In this document: positions 1 to 7,250 of the stretch, piece by piece
Numbering within the stretch: position 1 is the stretch's first letter
Layout of the letters: every line of letters begins with the position of its first letter
Origin: Phyllobacteriaceae bacterium
GTDB lineage: Bacteria; Pseudomonadota; Alphaproteobacteria; Rhizobiales; Devosiaceae
Length of the DNA stretch: 7,250 nt
Direction of reading: 5' to 3'
NCBI GenBank assembly: GCA_012799265.1
Contig: JAAZLP010000398.1
Coordinates: 1 to 7,250 of the forward strand
The notes under the pieces: model-generated
What the model saw: the letters and a program-made list of their open reading frames with translations, nothing else
Databases searched by the model: none
What the model was told of the DNA's origin: nothing
Position numbers and translations under genes: made by a program

Positions 1-2
1 CC

Positions 3-1763
3 GAAACCGATCCGCGCCGTACCTTCTTTTACTCCTCGGGGCGCTCCTCAAACGAGGCCGGGTTCCTCTTCCAGCTGCTGGCGCGGGCCTATGGCACCAA
101 CAACGTCAACAACTGCTCCTATTATTGCCATCAGGCGACGAGCGAAGGCCTTGCCACCACCATCGGTAAGGGCACGGCGACGGTTGAACTGGAAGACCTG
201 ACCGGCGCTGACCTCATCTTTGTCATCGGCGCCAATCCCTCGTCCAATCACCCGCGCTTCATTCACATGCTCAAGAACTGCCGCGAGCGGGGCGGGCAGG
301 TGATCGTCATCAATCCGGCCAAGGAGCCGGGTCTGGTCAAGTTCGCCGTGCCGAAATCACCGGTATCCATGCTCAAGGGCGGTAGCGAGATCGCGTCTGA
401 TTATCTCCAGCCGCGCATCGGCTCAGATATCGCCCTCTTCAAGGGCCTCGCCAAAGCGGTGTTGGAGCAGGGGGCTGAAGACAAGGTCTTCATCGCCACC
501 CACGCCGTCGGTTTTGACGAATTCCGCGCTGACCTCGAAGCGCTGAGCTGGGATGAGATTACCGCCGCTTGCGGCCTCGAGAAGAACGAGATCGAGCGGG
601 TTGCTGCTGCCTATGCCCGCTCCAATCACGCGGTCTTCGCCTGGGGCATGGGCATGACGCACCATGTCCATGGCACTGCCAATGTCGAAGCCATCGCCAA
701 TCTCGCTCTCGTCCGCGGCACGATCGGCAAGCGCTATGCAGGCCTTCTCCCGCTGCGCGGCCATTCCAATGTCCAGGGCATCGGCACGATCGGGGTAAAG
801 CCTGTTCTCGCCAGGGATGTGCTTGCAAAGATGGAAACGGCCTTCGGCGTCACCTTCCCGGAAGAGAAGGGGCTCGACACCATGGCCTGCCTCAAGCGCG
901 CCGAGGCAGGAGAGATCGATGCTGCCGTCATCATGGGCGGCAATCTCTGGGCGGCGACGCCGGACACGGCATTCTCCACCCGCGCCATGGAAGCCATCGG
1001 GTTCAAGCTCTTCCTCACCACCACGCTCAATCAGGGCCATGTCCATGGCCTGGGCGATGGCGAGGTGATGATCCTGCCGGTCACGGCGCGCGACGAGGAA
1101 TGGGAGCCGACGACGCAGGAATCCATGTTCAACTTCGTCCGGCTTTCCGACGGCGGCATCACCCGCATTGAAAATGTCCGCCCTGAAAGCTGGATCCTCG
1201 GTCAGCTCGGCAAGCGCATCCTGCCGGATAACCCAATCAACTTCGAAGCCTTTTCCGGCCACGCCAAAATCCGCGACGCCATCGCAGCCATCGTGCCGGG
1301 CATGGAAGACCTCGCCGATATCGACGTCGCCAAGCGCGAATTCCATATCCGCAACCGCGTCATGCATGTGCCCAGCTTCGGCACGCCAGACGGCAAGGCC
1401 CATTTCGTCGTAACGCCCATCCCCAATCTCGAGCCGGGCAAACTGATGCTGGCCACCGTGCGCAGCGAAGGTCAGTTCAATTCCATCATCTACGAAGAGA
1501 CCGACAGCTATCGCGGCAAGGCCGGGCGCTACTCAATTTTCCTCAACGGCGAGGACATGGCCGAGCGCGGGCTCAGTGAGGGCCAGAAGATCAAGGTGAA
1601 GTCCGACGCCGGCGAAATGGAGGGTTTTGCGACCCTCTTTGATCTGCCGCGTGGTTCCATGCTCGCCTATTATCCGGAGGCAAATGTACTCGTCGGTACG
1701 GCTGTTGATCCACGCAGCAAAACGCCAGCCTTCAAGTCGGTGCCGGTAGCCGTATCAACTTGA
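3..1763 (+). CDS. FdhF/YdeP-family molybdopterin oxidoreductase (formate dehydrogenase alpha-like), 5' truncated
   Basis: The frame is open from base 3 to a TGA at 1761-1763, giving 586 residues. The family is usually about 760 residues, so roughly 180 N-terminal residues lie outside the window. In the visible part, NNVNNCSYYCHQ (fragment residues 33-44) aligns with the FdhH segment around selenocysteine-140, so Cys42 (TGC, 126-128) followed by His43 is the likely molybdenum ligand and catalytic pair. Further family signatures are GANPSSNHPR, MGMTHHVHG, RGHSNVQGIG and, from about residue 480, a C-terminal molybdopterin-dinucleotide-binding domain. The protein should be a cytoplasmic bis-MGD oxidoreductase. 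Members of this clade resemble formate dehydrogenase H, but substrate and electron partner are generally unknown, and E. coli YdeP is linked to acid resistance. The usual helper fdhD is not in the window. The family call is firm; formate as substrate is not shown. Confidence 0.93.
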   Translation, partial: ETDPRRTFFYSSGRSSNEAGFLFQLLARAYGTNNVNNCSYYCHQATSEGLATTIGKGTATVELEDLTGADLIFVIGANPSSNHPRFIHMLKNCRERGGQVIVINPAKEPGLVKFAVPKSPVSMLKGGSEIASDYLQPRIGSDIALFKGLAKAVLEQGAEDKVFIATHAVGFDEFRADLEALSWDEITAACGLEKNEIERVAAAYARSNHAVFAWGMGMTHHVHGTANVEAIANLALVRGTIGKRYAGLLPLRGHSNVQGIGTIGVKPVLARDVLAKMETAFGVTFPEEKGLDTMACLKRAEAGEIDAAVIMGGNLWAATPDTAFSTRAMEAIGFKLFLTTTLNQGHVHGLGDGEVMILPVTARDEEWEPTTQESMFNFVRLSDGGITRIENVRPESWILGQLGKRILPDNPINFEAFSGHAKIRDAIAAIVPGMEDLADIDVAKREFHIRNRVMHVPSFGTPDGKAHFVVTPIPNLEPGKLMLATVRSEGQFNSIIYEETDSYRGKAGRYSIFLNGEDMAERGLSEGQKIKVKSDAGEMEGFATLFDLPRGSMLAYYPEANVLVGTAVDPRSKTPAFKSVPVAVST

Positions 1764-1875
1764 TCTTTCGCCTATACTGATGATTAGTCCTCATTCATTC
1801 TCGTGCATGAAGTTGTGATCGAGAATTTGCCATTTGTTTAGATGGCATCGCCGATGGTGCGCCATGGAGAGGGCC
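1764..1875. other. Intergenic gap with weak inverted repeat and no clear promoter
   Basis: This short gap separates the oxidoreductase stop from the preferred start of the GGDEF gene. It holds a 6-bp inverted repeat, TGCCAT at 1828-1833 and ATGGCA at 1842-1847, with an 8-base loop. There is a -10-like TATACT at 1773-1778 but no matching -35 element about 17 bases upstream. I see no run of T after a GC-rich stem, so no clear terminator follows the oxidoreductase gene. The sequence is visibly richer in A and T than its surroundings, as expected for a regulatory gap. Confidence 0.4.
1866..1873 (+). promoter_or_regulatory. Ribosome binding site deciding the start of the TPR-GGDEF gene
   Basis: GGAGAGGG lies just before the ATG at 1876; the GGAG core leaves 6 bases to the start. 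The upstream in-frame candidates, TTG at 1834 and ATG at 1864, have no comparable site, and the residues they would add (such as RWHRRW) look non-coding. The start at 1876 is therefore preferred. Confidence 0.6.
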
Positions 1876-3459
1876 ATGAATACTGGCGAGGACACACTCT
1901 TGGTGCAGCGGGCGCAGGCCTGCTGGGAAAATGGCCGTATTGGCCGCTCCAATGCGGGGCTTGTCGAAGCGCGCCAGATCCTCGCCGAGGCAAACAGAGC
2001 CAATGACTTGCGCGCCGTGGCCGAGGCCAATCGCTGCATTGGCTGGTTCTGTCTGCAACTGGGCTATTGCGACGAGGGCCTTGCGGCGGCGCATGAGGCC
2101 CGCAACTTCTACGCCGGCCGCGACGAGCATTGGGGCCATGCCCTATCACTGTCCGTTTATTCCTGGCTTCTGGCTGAAGTGGGACTGAGCGATCTCTGCT
2201 TTGACAGCGCCTCGGAAGCCGCCGTCATTGCGGCGCGGACCCAGGATGCGGCGCTCAACGCCTTTGCCCTTAACTGCAAGGCGGTGGCACTCGTCCTCTG
2301 TTAGGAGCTCCAGCTCGCCCTGTCCCATCTCGATGAGGCCATGCGGCTGGCGCTGAAATCGGGTGACAAGAGCACCCTCGCGCTCACCCATATCAATCGG
2401 GGCTATGCCAAGCTCTGCCTCAGGGCGCAGATGGTATCTCTTGATCCAACTGCCGTGGAAAGCCTCGCATGGGACGTCGCCGACGAGTGCCAGCGCGGGG
2501 CAGAAGCGGCACGCGCCATCGGAGATTACTGGAACCTCCGTTGCGTTGGCGAATGCCGCCGAAGCCTATGCTGAGGTCCATGAACTGACCCTGGCCGAGG
2601 TCTGCATCGAGGAATATGAGCGCCTCCCGCCAGACCCGGGACCGCGCGAACACATCCACTATCTCTACAGCAAGAGCGACATCCACGCCCGCCGCGGCGA
2701 ATATGACAGGGTGCATTTCCTGCTGCAGGAGGCCCTGGCTGTCGTCGGCAAGACCGGACATCACGACCACAAGACCAATACATTGCGTCGTCTCGCCGAA
2801 GTGCGGGCCATGACGGGACACTTCGAGGACCCTACAACTATTATCGTTCCTTTCACGACGCCTATGTCGCCGATCATGGCGAGCAGTCGCGTCGGCGTGC
2901 CCATGCCATGGACCGTCAGTTCGAGAACGACAAACTCCGCGAACGCGCTGCTGCGCTCGAACTGCAGGCCGGCGAGGACAGTCTCACTGGCATCCCCAAT
3001 CGCCGCGCCTTCGATCATGCCTTCGAAGCCCTCGCGCATCGGCGCGCGGTGGTCGGCATCCTCGACATCGACTATTTCAAGCAGGTCAACGACGAGCATT
3101 CCCATCTGGTGGGGGATGCTGTTCTGGTCAGGGTCGCCGCGCTGCTCAACGGCTTTGATCCCAGAATGAGCGCCTTCCGCATTGGCGGGGAGGAGTTTGG
3201 CCTGGTCTTCGTCGACCTCGCGCTCGAACATGCCCAGCCGATTGGCCAGCGCATTGTCGACAGCGTTAGGGCCATGACGTTCACTGATCTCGCCGATGGT
3301 CTTTCGGTCACTGTCAGCATTGGCCTCGCGCAGACCGGCATCCTTCAGGGGAGCGCGCTTCTGGCCGAGGCCGACCGTCGTCTCTACGTCGCCAAGAAAC
3401 TCGGGCGGGATCGGGTTATCGCGGACGGTCGTTCGTCCATCGCCGTCGCGGCGGAATGA
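1876..3459 (+). pseudogene. TPR-like/GGDEF diguanylate cyclase gene, broken by a stop and two frameshifts
   Basis: Reading through the lesions gives a protein of about 527 residues. Residues 1 to about 320 are a series of amphipathic, Ala/Leu-rich helical pairs resembling TPR repeats. A charged helical linker follows (about 330-365), then a C-terminal GGDEF domain (about 368-527) with DSLTGIPNRR, metal-site DIDYFK (397-402) and GGEEF (437-441). An intact product would make cyclic-di-GMP from GTP in response to an N-terminal signal; no membrane segment is visible. Three lesions interrupt it: an in-frame TAG at 2302-2304 (codon 143); one extra base within about 2536-2542; and one missing base at about 2831-2832. 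The two indels cancel, so the cyclase domain returns to the original frame. Homology-like text continues unbroken across every lesion, which argues for recent decay or sequence error rather than separate genes. The open pieces are 1876-2304, about 2305-2540 (same frame), about 2540-2832 (next frame) and 2833-3459. Confidence 0.8.
2908..3459 (+). CDS. GGDEF-domain open frame (3' piece of the broken gene)
   Basis: This is the longest intact piece of the broken gene: 183 residues from ATG 2908, covering part of the linker helix and the complete GGDEF domain. Catalytic features are present: DIDYFK for metal and GTP binding, NDEHSHLVGD, and GGEEF, an active-type variant of GGDEF. The inhibitory RxxD site that normally lies just upstream of GGEEF is absent; the segment there reads DPRMSAFRI. 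No Shine-Dalgarno sequence precedes ATG 2908, so independent translation is doubtful and the piece is best seen as part of the pseudogene. If it were made, it would be a soluble, sensor-less cyclase without the usual product-inhibition site. Confidence 0.35.
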   Translation: MDRQFENDKLRERAAALELQAGEDSLTGIPNRRAFDHAFEALAHRRAVVGILDIDYFKQVNDEHSHLVGDAVLVRVAALLNGFDPRMSAFRIGGEEFGLVFVDLALEHAQPIGQRIVDSVRAMTFTDLADGLSVTVSIGLAQTGILQGSALLAEADRRLYVAKKLGRDRVIADGRSSIAVAAE

Positions 3460-3484
3460 AAAAGCCCGCCGATGTGGCGGGCTT
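3459..3484 (-). terminator. Intrinsic terminator between convergent genes
   Basis: The 9-bp arms AAGCCCGCC (3462-3470) and GGCGGGCTT (3476-3484) enclose a 5-base loop. Read on the minus strand, the stem ends in a run of five T (bases 3463 to 3459), the classic intrinsic form, and it begins only 3 bases after the stop codon of the AI-2E/GAF gene. On the plus strand only a short T-poor tail (CCTCT) follows, so it should act mainly on the minus-strand transcript, though the hairpin may also slow plus-strand transcription leaving the GGDEF gene. Confidence 0.85.
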
Positions 3485-3487
3485 CCT

Positions 3488-5656
3488 CTATCCGAATTTG
3501 GCGACCAGCTCTGCCGCCTTGGCCTTGAGCCGTTCGATATCCTCTTCCGAGAATTCGTGCGGGTCATAGTCCTGTAGCGCCAGCACACCGGCAATGGTCC
3601 CGTCCGCGAGCACCAGCGGTGCGCCGGCGAAGAAGTCGATGCCATTGGTGACGAGATAGGCATTGTCACCCTCGATATCCTCGGACTGGGCATTGTGGAT
3701 CACCACGACCTCACCCTTGTCGGCAACGAGCTTGGTCAGCTCGATCGCGTCCTCATCGTCCTGATGGCGCTCGTCATCGAGAAGGTTGATGAGCGCAACC
3801 GGCACGTCAAAGCCTTCGGCGATGGCGTCCAGTTCCTTGCCCAGTGCGTCGTCGCCACGGCCGAGCCCGGCAAAGGGCTGGGCCGCCAGCTTGGCGCGTG
3901 CGGCCTTGGCCGGTGCCTGCTGGTCGCGGATGGCGTCCACGGCCTTGTCGAGGTCACGATAGACAGCATCGACATGAAGCAGGTCCGCTGTTTCTTCCAG
4001 CGCGGCATCATTGAGAATGACGACACCGATGCGCACTTCCGGGTCCATGCGGCGGACGCGGCGGGCCACATAACGGCACTGGCTGCGAATGTCCGAACCC
4101 ATGAACACAAGCAGCAGGGTATGCACCGGCTCCAGCTCCAGCCTTCCGATGGCTTCCTGGCGGATGGCGCCGGGGGGCAGGACTTCGACCGGGACCTTTT
4201 CGTCCAGCAGCTTGACGCCGAGCAGGCGCGCTGCCGCCTCGTCGATTTCCGTATGCCCGCCGATCAGCATGATCGGGGCATTCTCGGTCCAGGTTGGTTC
4301 GACCACATTGTCCAGCACCGCCTCGAAAGTCGCGATGAGCTGGCGCCGCTGCGGCACCGATTCCGGACGATCCGGCAGTTCCGCCGTCGCCATGCGCAGG
4401 GCCGGGAGCATGACGTCGTCGGCCCAATCTTCCTTGCCATGCTCTTCGACATAGTCCTCGGAGATATCGATGGCGTCCTCGGTCTTGCCGTTGAGCATGC
4501 GCTGGTAGATGCGCTCGTGTGTCGAGAGCACAGGCTCGGACCCAAGCAGCGTCTCAAGGAACTGGAACTGCGGCAGGTGGCGCCCGATGACGACCAGACA
4601 GACGGTCATCGGCGTTGCGAGGATCAGGCCGACCGGGCCCCAGAGCGTTGCCCAGAACATGGCCGAGAGCAGGATGGCGATGGGCGAGACACCGGTGCTT
4701 GACCCATAAAGGCGCGGCTCGATGACATTGGCGGTGGTGAGATCGACCACGAGGAACAGCCCCACAGCCATCAGCAGCATGTTCCAGCCCGGATCGACCG
4801 CAAAGGCCAGCGTGAACGGCACGATGGCGATGATCAGCGCGCCCACAAACGGGATATAGCGGAAGAGAATGATGAGGAGGCCCCAGAGCGGCGCGCTGGG
4901 CACGCCGATCAGCCACAACCCGGTGCCGAAGATCACGCCATAGGTCGTGTTCACCAGAAGCTGGATGATGAGATAGCGACCGACGCGCTTGCTGGCATCG
5001 GTGATGGCGAGGTTGGTCAGCGAATAGCGACCTGCGCTGACCAGGCGGATGAAACGCTCCTGCATGTCCGAGCGGCCAAGCAGCAGGAAAATGAGGAAGA
5101 CGGTGACGATGGCCGCCGTCGCGATCGGCCCGACAATCGACCCCATCACCGAGGTGATGACAGCCAGTGGGCCGATATCATTGGAGATGGTCACCGGGAT
5201 GGGTCGGATCTGGCCCGGCGGGGGCGGGGCGTCTGGGTTGCCGTTGAGGCCATCGCCAAGGCTCGACACCATGCCGGTCAGTTGGTCAAGCCAGGTCAAC
5301 CCACCGAACTGCTCCTGCAGTCCAGCGATCTTGGCTTCCATGACCGAGCGGTAGCCCGGCAGTTCCTGGACCAGATTGGCGATCTGCGTGCCCGCCGTGA
5401 AAACGAAGGCTGCGAGCGCCGCAACGGCCAGCAGAACCGCCAGGATCACCGCAACCGGATCGGGCAGATGCAGGCGCTTGTTCATCCAGCTGACAAGCGG
5501 ATTGAGCGCAAAGGCGAGCAGAATAGCCAGCACCAGCGGCACGAAAATGCCTGCACCAAGATAGAGCAGCACGGCCATGATGGCGAAGGTGGCAAGGCTT
5601 TCGAAGGTGTTCAGGCGCCGACGCGGGGGCGCAACCGGGGGCATGTATTCGGTCAA
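3488..5656 (-). CDS. AI-2E/PerM-family transporter with Rossmann-like and C-terminal GAF domains
   Basis: The protein has 722 residues. Residues about 20-365 form the AI-2E/PerM (UPF0118) membrane domain, with hydrophobic segments near 21-50, 67-90, 163-193, 227-251, 255-283, 291-310 and 326-357. The family's conserved RYIPFVGA (266-273), EPRLYG (313-318) and SPIAILLS (324-331) are present. A Pro-rich, periplasmic-type loop lies near 140-155. A long cytoplasmic tail follows: an acidic helical linker (about 370-455), an alpha/beta segment (about 460-555, beginning PIMLIGGHTEIDEAA) resembling a B12-binding or Rossmann fold but without the DxHxxG cobalamin motif, and a GAF domain (about 609-722, with FFAGAPLVLADG and GVLALQDYDPHEFSEED). 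Members have been linked to autoinducer-2 export, sodium/proton exchange or general efflux; the substrate here is unknown. The tail suggests a transporter gated by, or reporting to, a cytoplasmic ligand. TTG 5656 is preferred for its Shine-Dalgarno site; TTG 5677 and ATG 5644 are alternatives. Confidence 0.88.
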   Translation of the reverse strand: MTEYMPPVAPPRRRLNTFESLATFAIMAVLLYLGAGIFVPLVLAILLAFALNPLVSWMNKRLHLPDPVAVILAVLLAVAALAAFVFTAGTQIANLVQELPGYRSVMEAKIAGLQEQFGGLTWLDQLTGMVSSLGDGLNGNPDAPPPPGQIRPIPVTISNDIGPLAVITSVMGSIVGPIATAAIVTVFLIFLLLGRSDMQERFIRLVSAGRYSLTNLAITDASKRVGRYLIIQLLVNTTYGVIFGTGLWLIGVPSAPLWGLLIILFRYIPFVGALIIAIVPFTLAFAVDPGWNMLLMAVGLFLVVDLTTANVIEPRLYGSSTGVSPIAILLSAMFWATLWGPVGLILATPMTVCLVVIGRHLPQFQFLETLLGSEPVLSTHERIYQRMLNGKTEDAIDISEDYVEEHGKEDWADDVMLPALRMATAELPDRPESVPQRRQLIATFEAVLDNVVEPTWTENAPIMLIGGHTEIDEAAARLLGVKLLDEKVPVEVLPPGAIRQEAIGRLELEPVHTLLLVFMGSDIRSQCRYVARRVRRMDPEVRIGVVILNDAALEETADLLHVDAVYRDLDKAVDAIRDQQAPAKAARAKLAAQPFAGLGRGDDALGKELDAIAEGFDVPVALINLLDDERHQDDEDAIELTKLVADKGEVVVIHNAQSEDIEGDNAYLVTNGIDFFAGAPLVLADGTIAGVLALQDYDPHEFSEEDIERLKAKAAELVAKFG

Positions 5657-5662
5657 TTTAGT

Positions 5663-5667
5663 CTCCC
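5663..5667 (-). promoter_or_regulatory. Ribosome binding site deciding the AI-2E/GAF gene start
   Basis: On the minus strand GGGAG (5667 to 5663) is followed by 6 bases and then TTG at 5656-5654, ideal spacing. The first in-frame ATG (5644-5642) lies too far from this site, at 18 bases, and the longer TTG start at 5677 has only a weak AGG ten bases upstream. This supports a 722-residue protein beginning MTEYMPP. Confidence 0.6.
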
Positions 5668-5745
5668 AAGCGTTCAATGAAACACTGCCTGCGAGAGTTT
5701 GGTTCCGCGTCGCAAAACCTCGTCACAATTCCGATCCATTCCATC

Positions 5746-5774
5746 ACCACGCCGAGGCAAGCCGCCTCCGTGGT
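5746..5774. repeat. Imperfect hairpin in the divergent intergenic region
   Basis: The arms ACCACG (5746-5751) plus GAGGC (5754-5758) pair with GCCTC (5764-5768) plus CGTGGT (5769-5774). This makes 11 base pairs with a 2-base bulge (5752-5753) and a 5-base loop. No T-run follows on either strand, so it is not an intrinsic terminator. It sits about 90 bases upstream of the AI-2E/GAF start and about 100 bases upstream of the ettA promoter. It could be an operator or part of a 5' leader, or it may occur by chance in GC-rich DNA. Confidence 0.4.
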
Positions 5775-5874
5775 AAGAGCATCGCCGCAGCCTCGACCCG
5801 CGACCGCCGAATTTAGAAAAATCCCAATCCTGTTGAGGGCAGGGCGCAAGGCGCCGCAGGTGGGGGCGGACCGG

Positions 5875-5903
5875 TTGCCCCTTTCATTTCCATGCCCTAC
5901 ATA
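5875..5903 (+). promoter_or_regulatory. Sigma-70-type promoter for ettA
   Basis: A -35 element TTGCCC (5875-5880) and a -10 element TACATA (5898-5903, preceded by C) are separated by exactly 17 bases. This fits the alphaproteobacterial housekeeping pattern, roughly CTTGAC, 17 bases, CTATAT. Transcription would start near 5910, giving a leader of about 38 bases before ATG 5948. A partial inverted repeat, GGGGC (5863-5867) and GCCCC (5877-5881), overlaps the -35 element. No equally good promoter was found for the minus-strand gene in the rest of this region. Confidence 0.55.
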
Positions 5904-5947
5904 GGCGCCAATCCTCGAAACCATCCTACTCGTGAGGTCTCGTCTCT

Positions 5948-7250
<1,303 letters not shown>

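Noticed and set aside
423..1403. Open frame of 326 codons on the minus strand opposite the oxidoreductase gene
   Set aside because: It is antisense to unmistakable molybdopterin oxidoreductase motifs and has no family resemblance of its own.
1773..1778. TATACT as the -10 element of a promoter for the GGDEF gene
   Set aside because: No -35-like hexamer occurs 16-18 bases upstream, and the nearest TTGATC is only 7 bases away. It is not called as a promoter.
2530..2840. Programmed ribosomal frameshifting in the GGDEF gene
   Set aside because: Neither shift site is a slippery heptamer with a following structure, the two shifts go in opposite directions, and a plain TAG lies upstream. Decay or sequence error is simpler.
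2761..3693. Open frame of 310 codons on the minus strand running across the GGDEF region and the terminator
   Set aside because: It crosses the terminator and overlaps the end of the AI-2E/GAF gene on the same strand in another frame. Its low-complexity Ser/Arg/Pro composition fits a shadow frame.
4200..4290. Cobalamin-binding domain in the tail of the AI-2E/GAF protein
   Set aside because: The segment beginning PIMLIGGHTEIDEAA has a B12-domain-like pattern of alternating strands and helices, but the histidine motif DxHxxG that ligates cobalt is missing. Cobalamin binding is not supported.
3695..4702. Open frame of 335 codons on the plus strand opposite the AI-2E/GAF gene
   Set aside because: The product is rich in His, Arg, Asp and Gln without recognisable motifs, and it mirrors codons of the well-supported minus-strand gene. 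It is a shadow frame.
5805..5840. Minus-strand promoter for the AI-2E/GAF gene (TCAACA and TAAATT on the reverse strand)
   Set aside because: The elements match only partly and the spacing is about 15 bases, too short for a reliable sigma-70 call.

Overview
The window is GC-rich, densely coding DNA from an alphaproteobacterium, most likely of the order Hyphomicrobiales (Devosia-like). This is inferred from the codon style, the promoter form and the protein types; no rRNA or other phylogenetic marker is present to confirm it. No tRNA, rRNA, CRISPR array, transposase, phage gene or attachment site is visible. It looks like chromosomal core and semi-core sequence.

Layout from left to right. (1) Bases 3-1763 (+) hold the C-terminal three quarters of a molybdopterin oxidoreductase of the FdhF/YdeP type; its start lies upstream of the window. 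(2) After a gap of about 110 bases, 1876-3459 (+) holds a gene for a TPR-like sensor joined to a GGDEF (diguanylate cyclase) domain. It is broken by one in-frame TAG and two opposite single-base frameshifts, so it reads as a pseudogene or as a locus with sequence errors. (3) A strong hairpin terminator at 3459-3484 separates it from a convergent gene at 3488-5656 (-). That gene encodes a long AI-2E/PerM-type membrane protein whose cytoplasmic tail carries a Rossmann-like domain and a C-terminal GAF domain. (4) A divergent intergenic region, 5657-5947, contains a hairpin and a good sigma-70-type promoter. (5) Bases 5948-7250 (+) hold ettA, encoding the ribosome-associated ABC-F translation factor, cut off by the window end after 434 codons.

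The genes do not form one pathway. The oxidoreductase and the GGDEF gene are co-directional but separated, the AI-2E/GAF gene is convergent to them, and ettA is a divergent, separately promoted housekeeping gene. The only loose functional theme is sensing: a probable signalling enzyme (GGDEF) lies tail-to-tail with a membrane protein carrying a small-molecule-type sensory domain (GAF). I see no convincing undescribed multi-gene system. The most noteworthy items are the AI-2E/Rossmann/GAF architecture and the state of the GGDEF gene.
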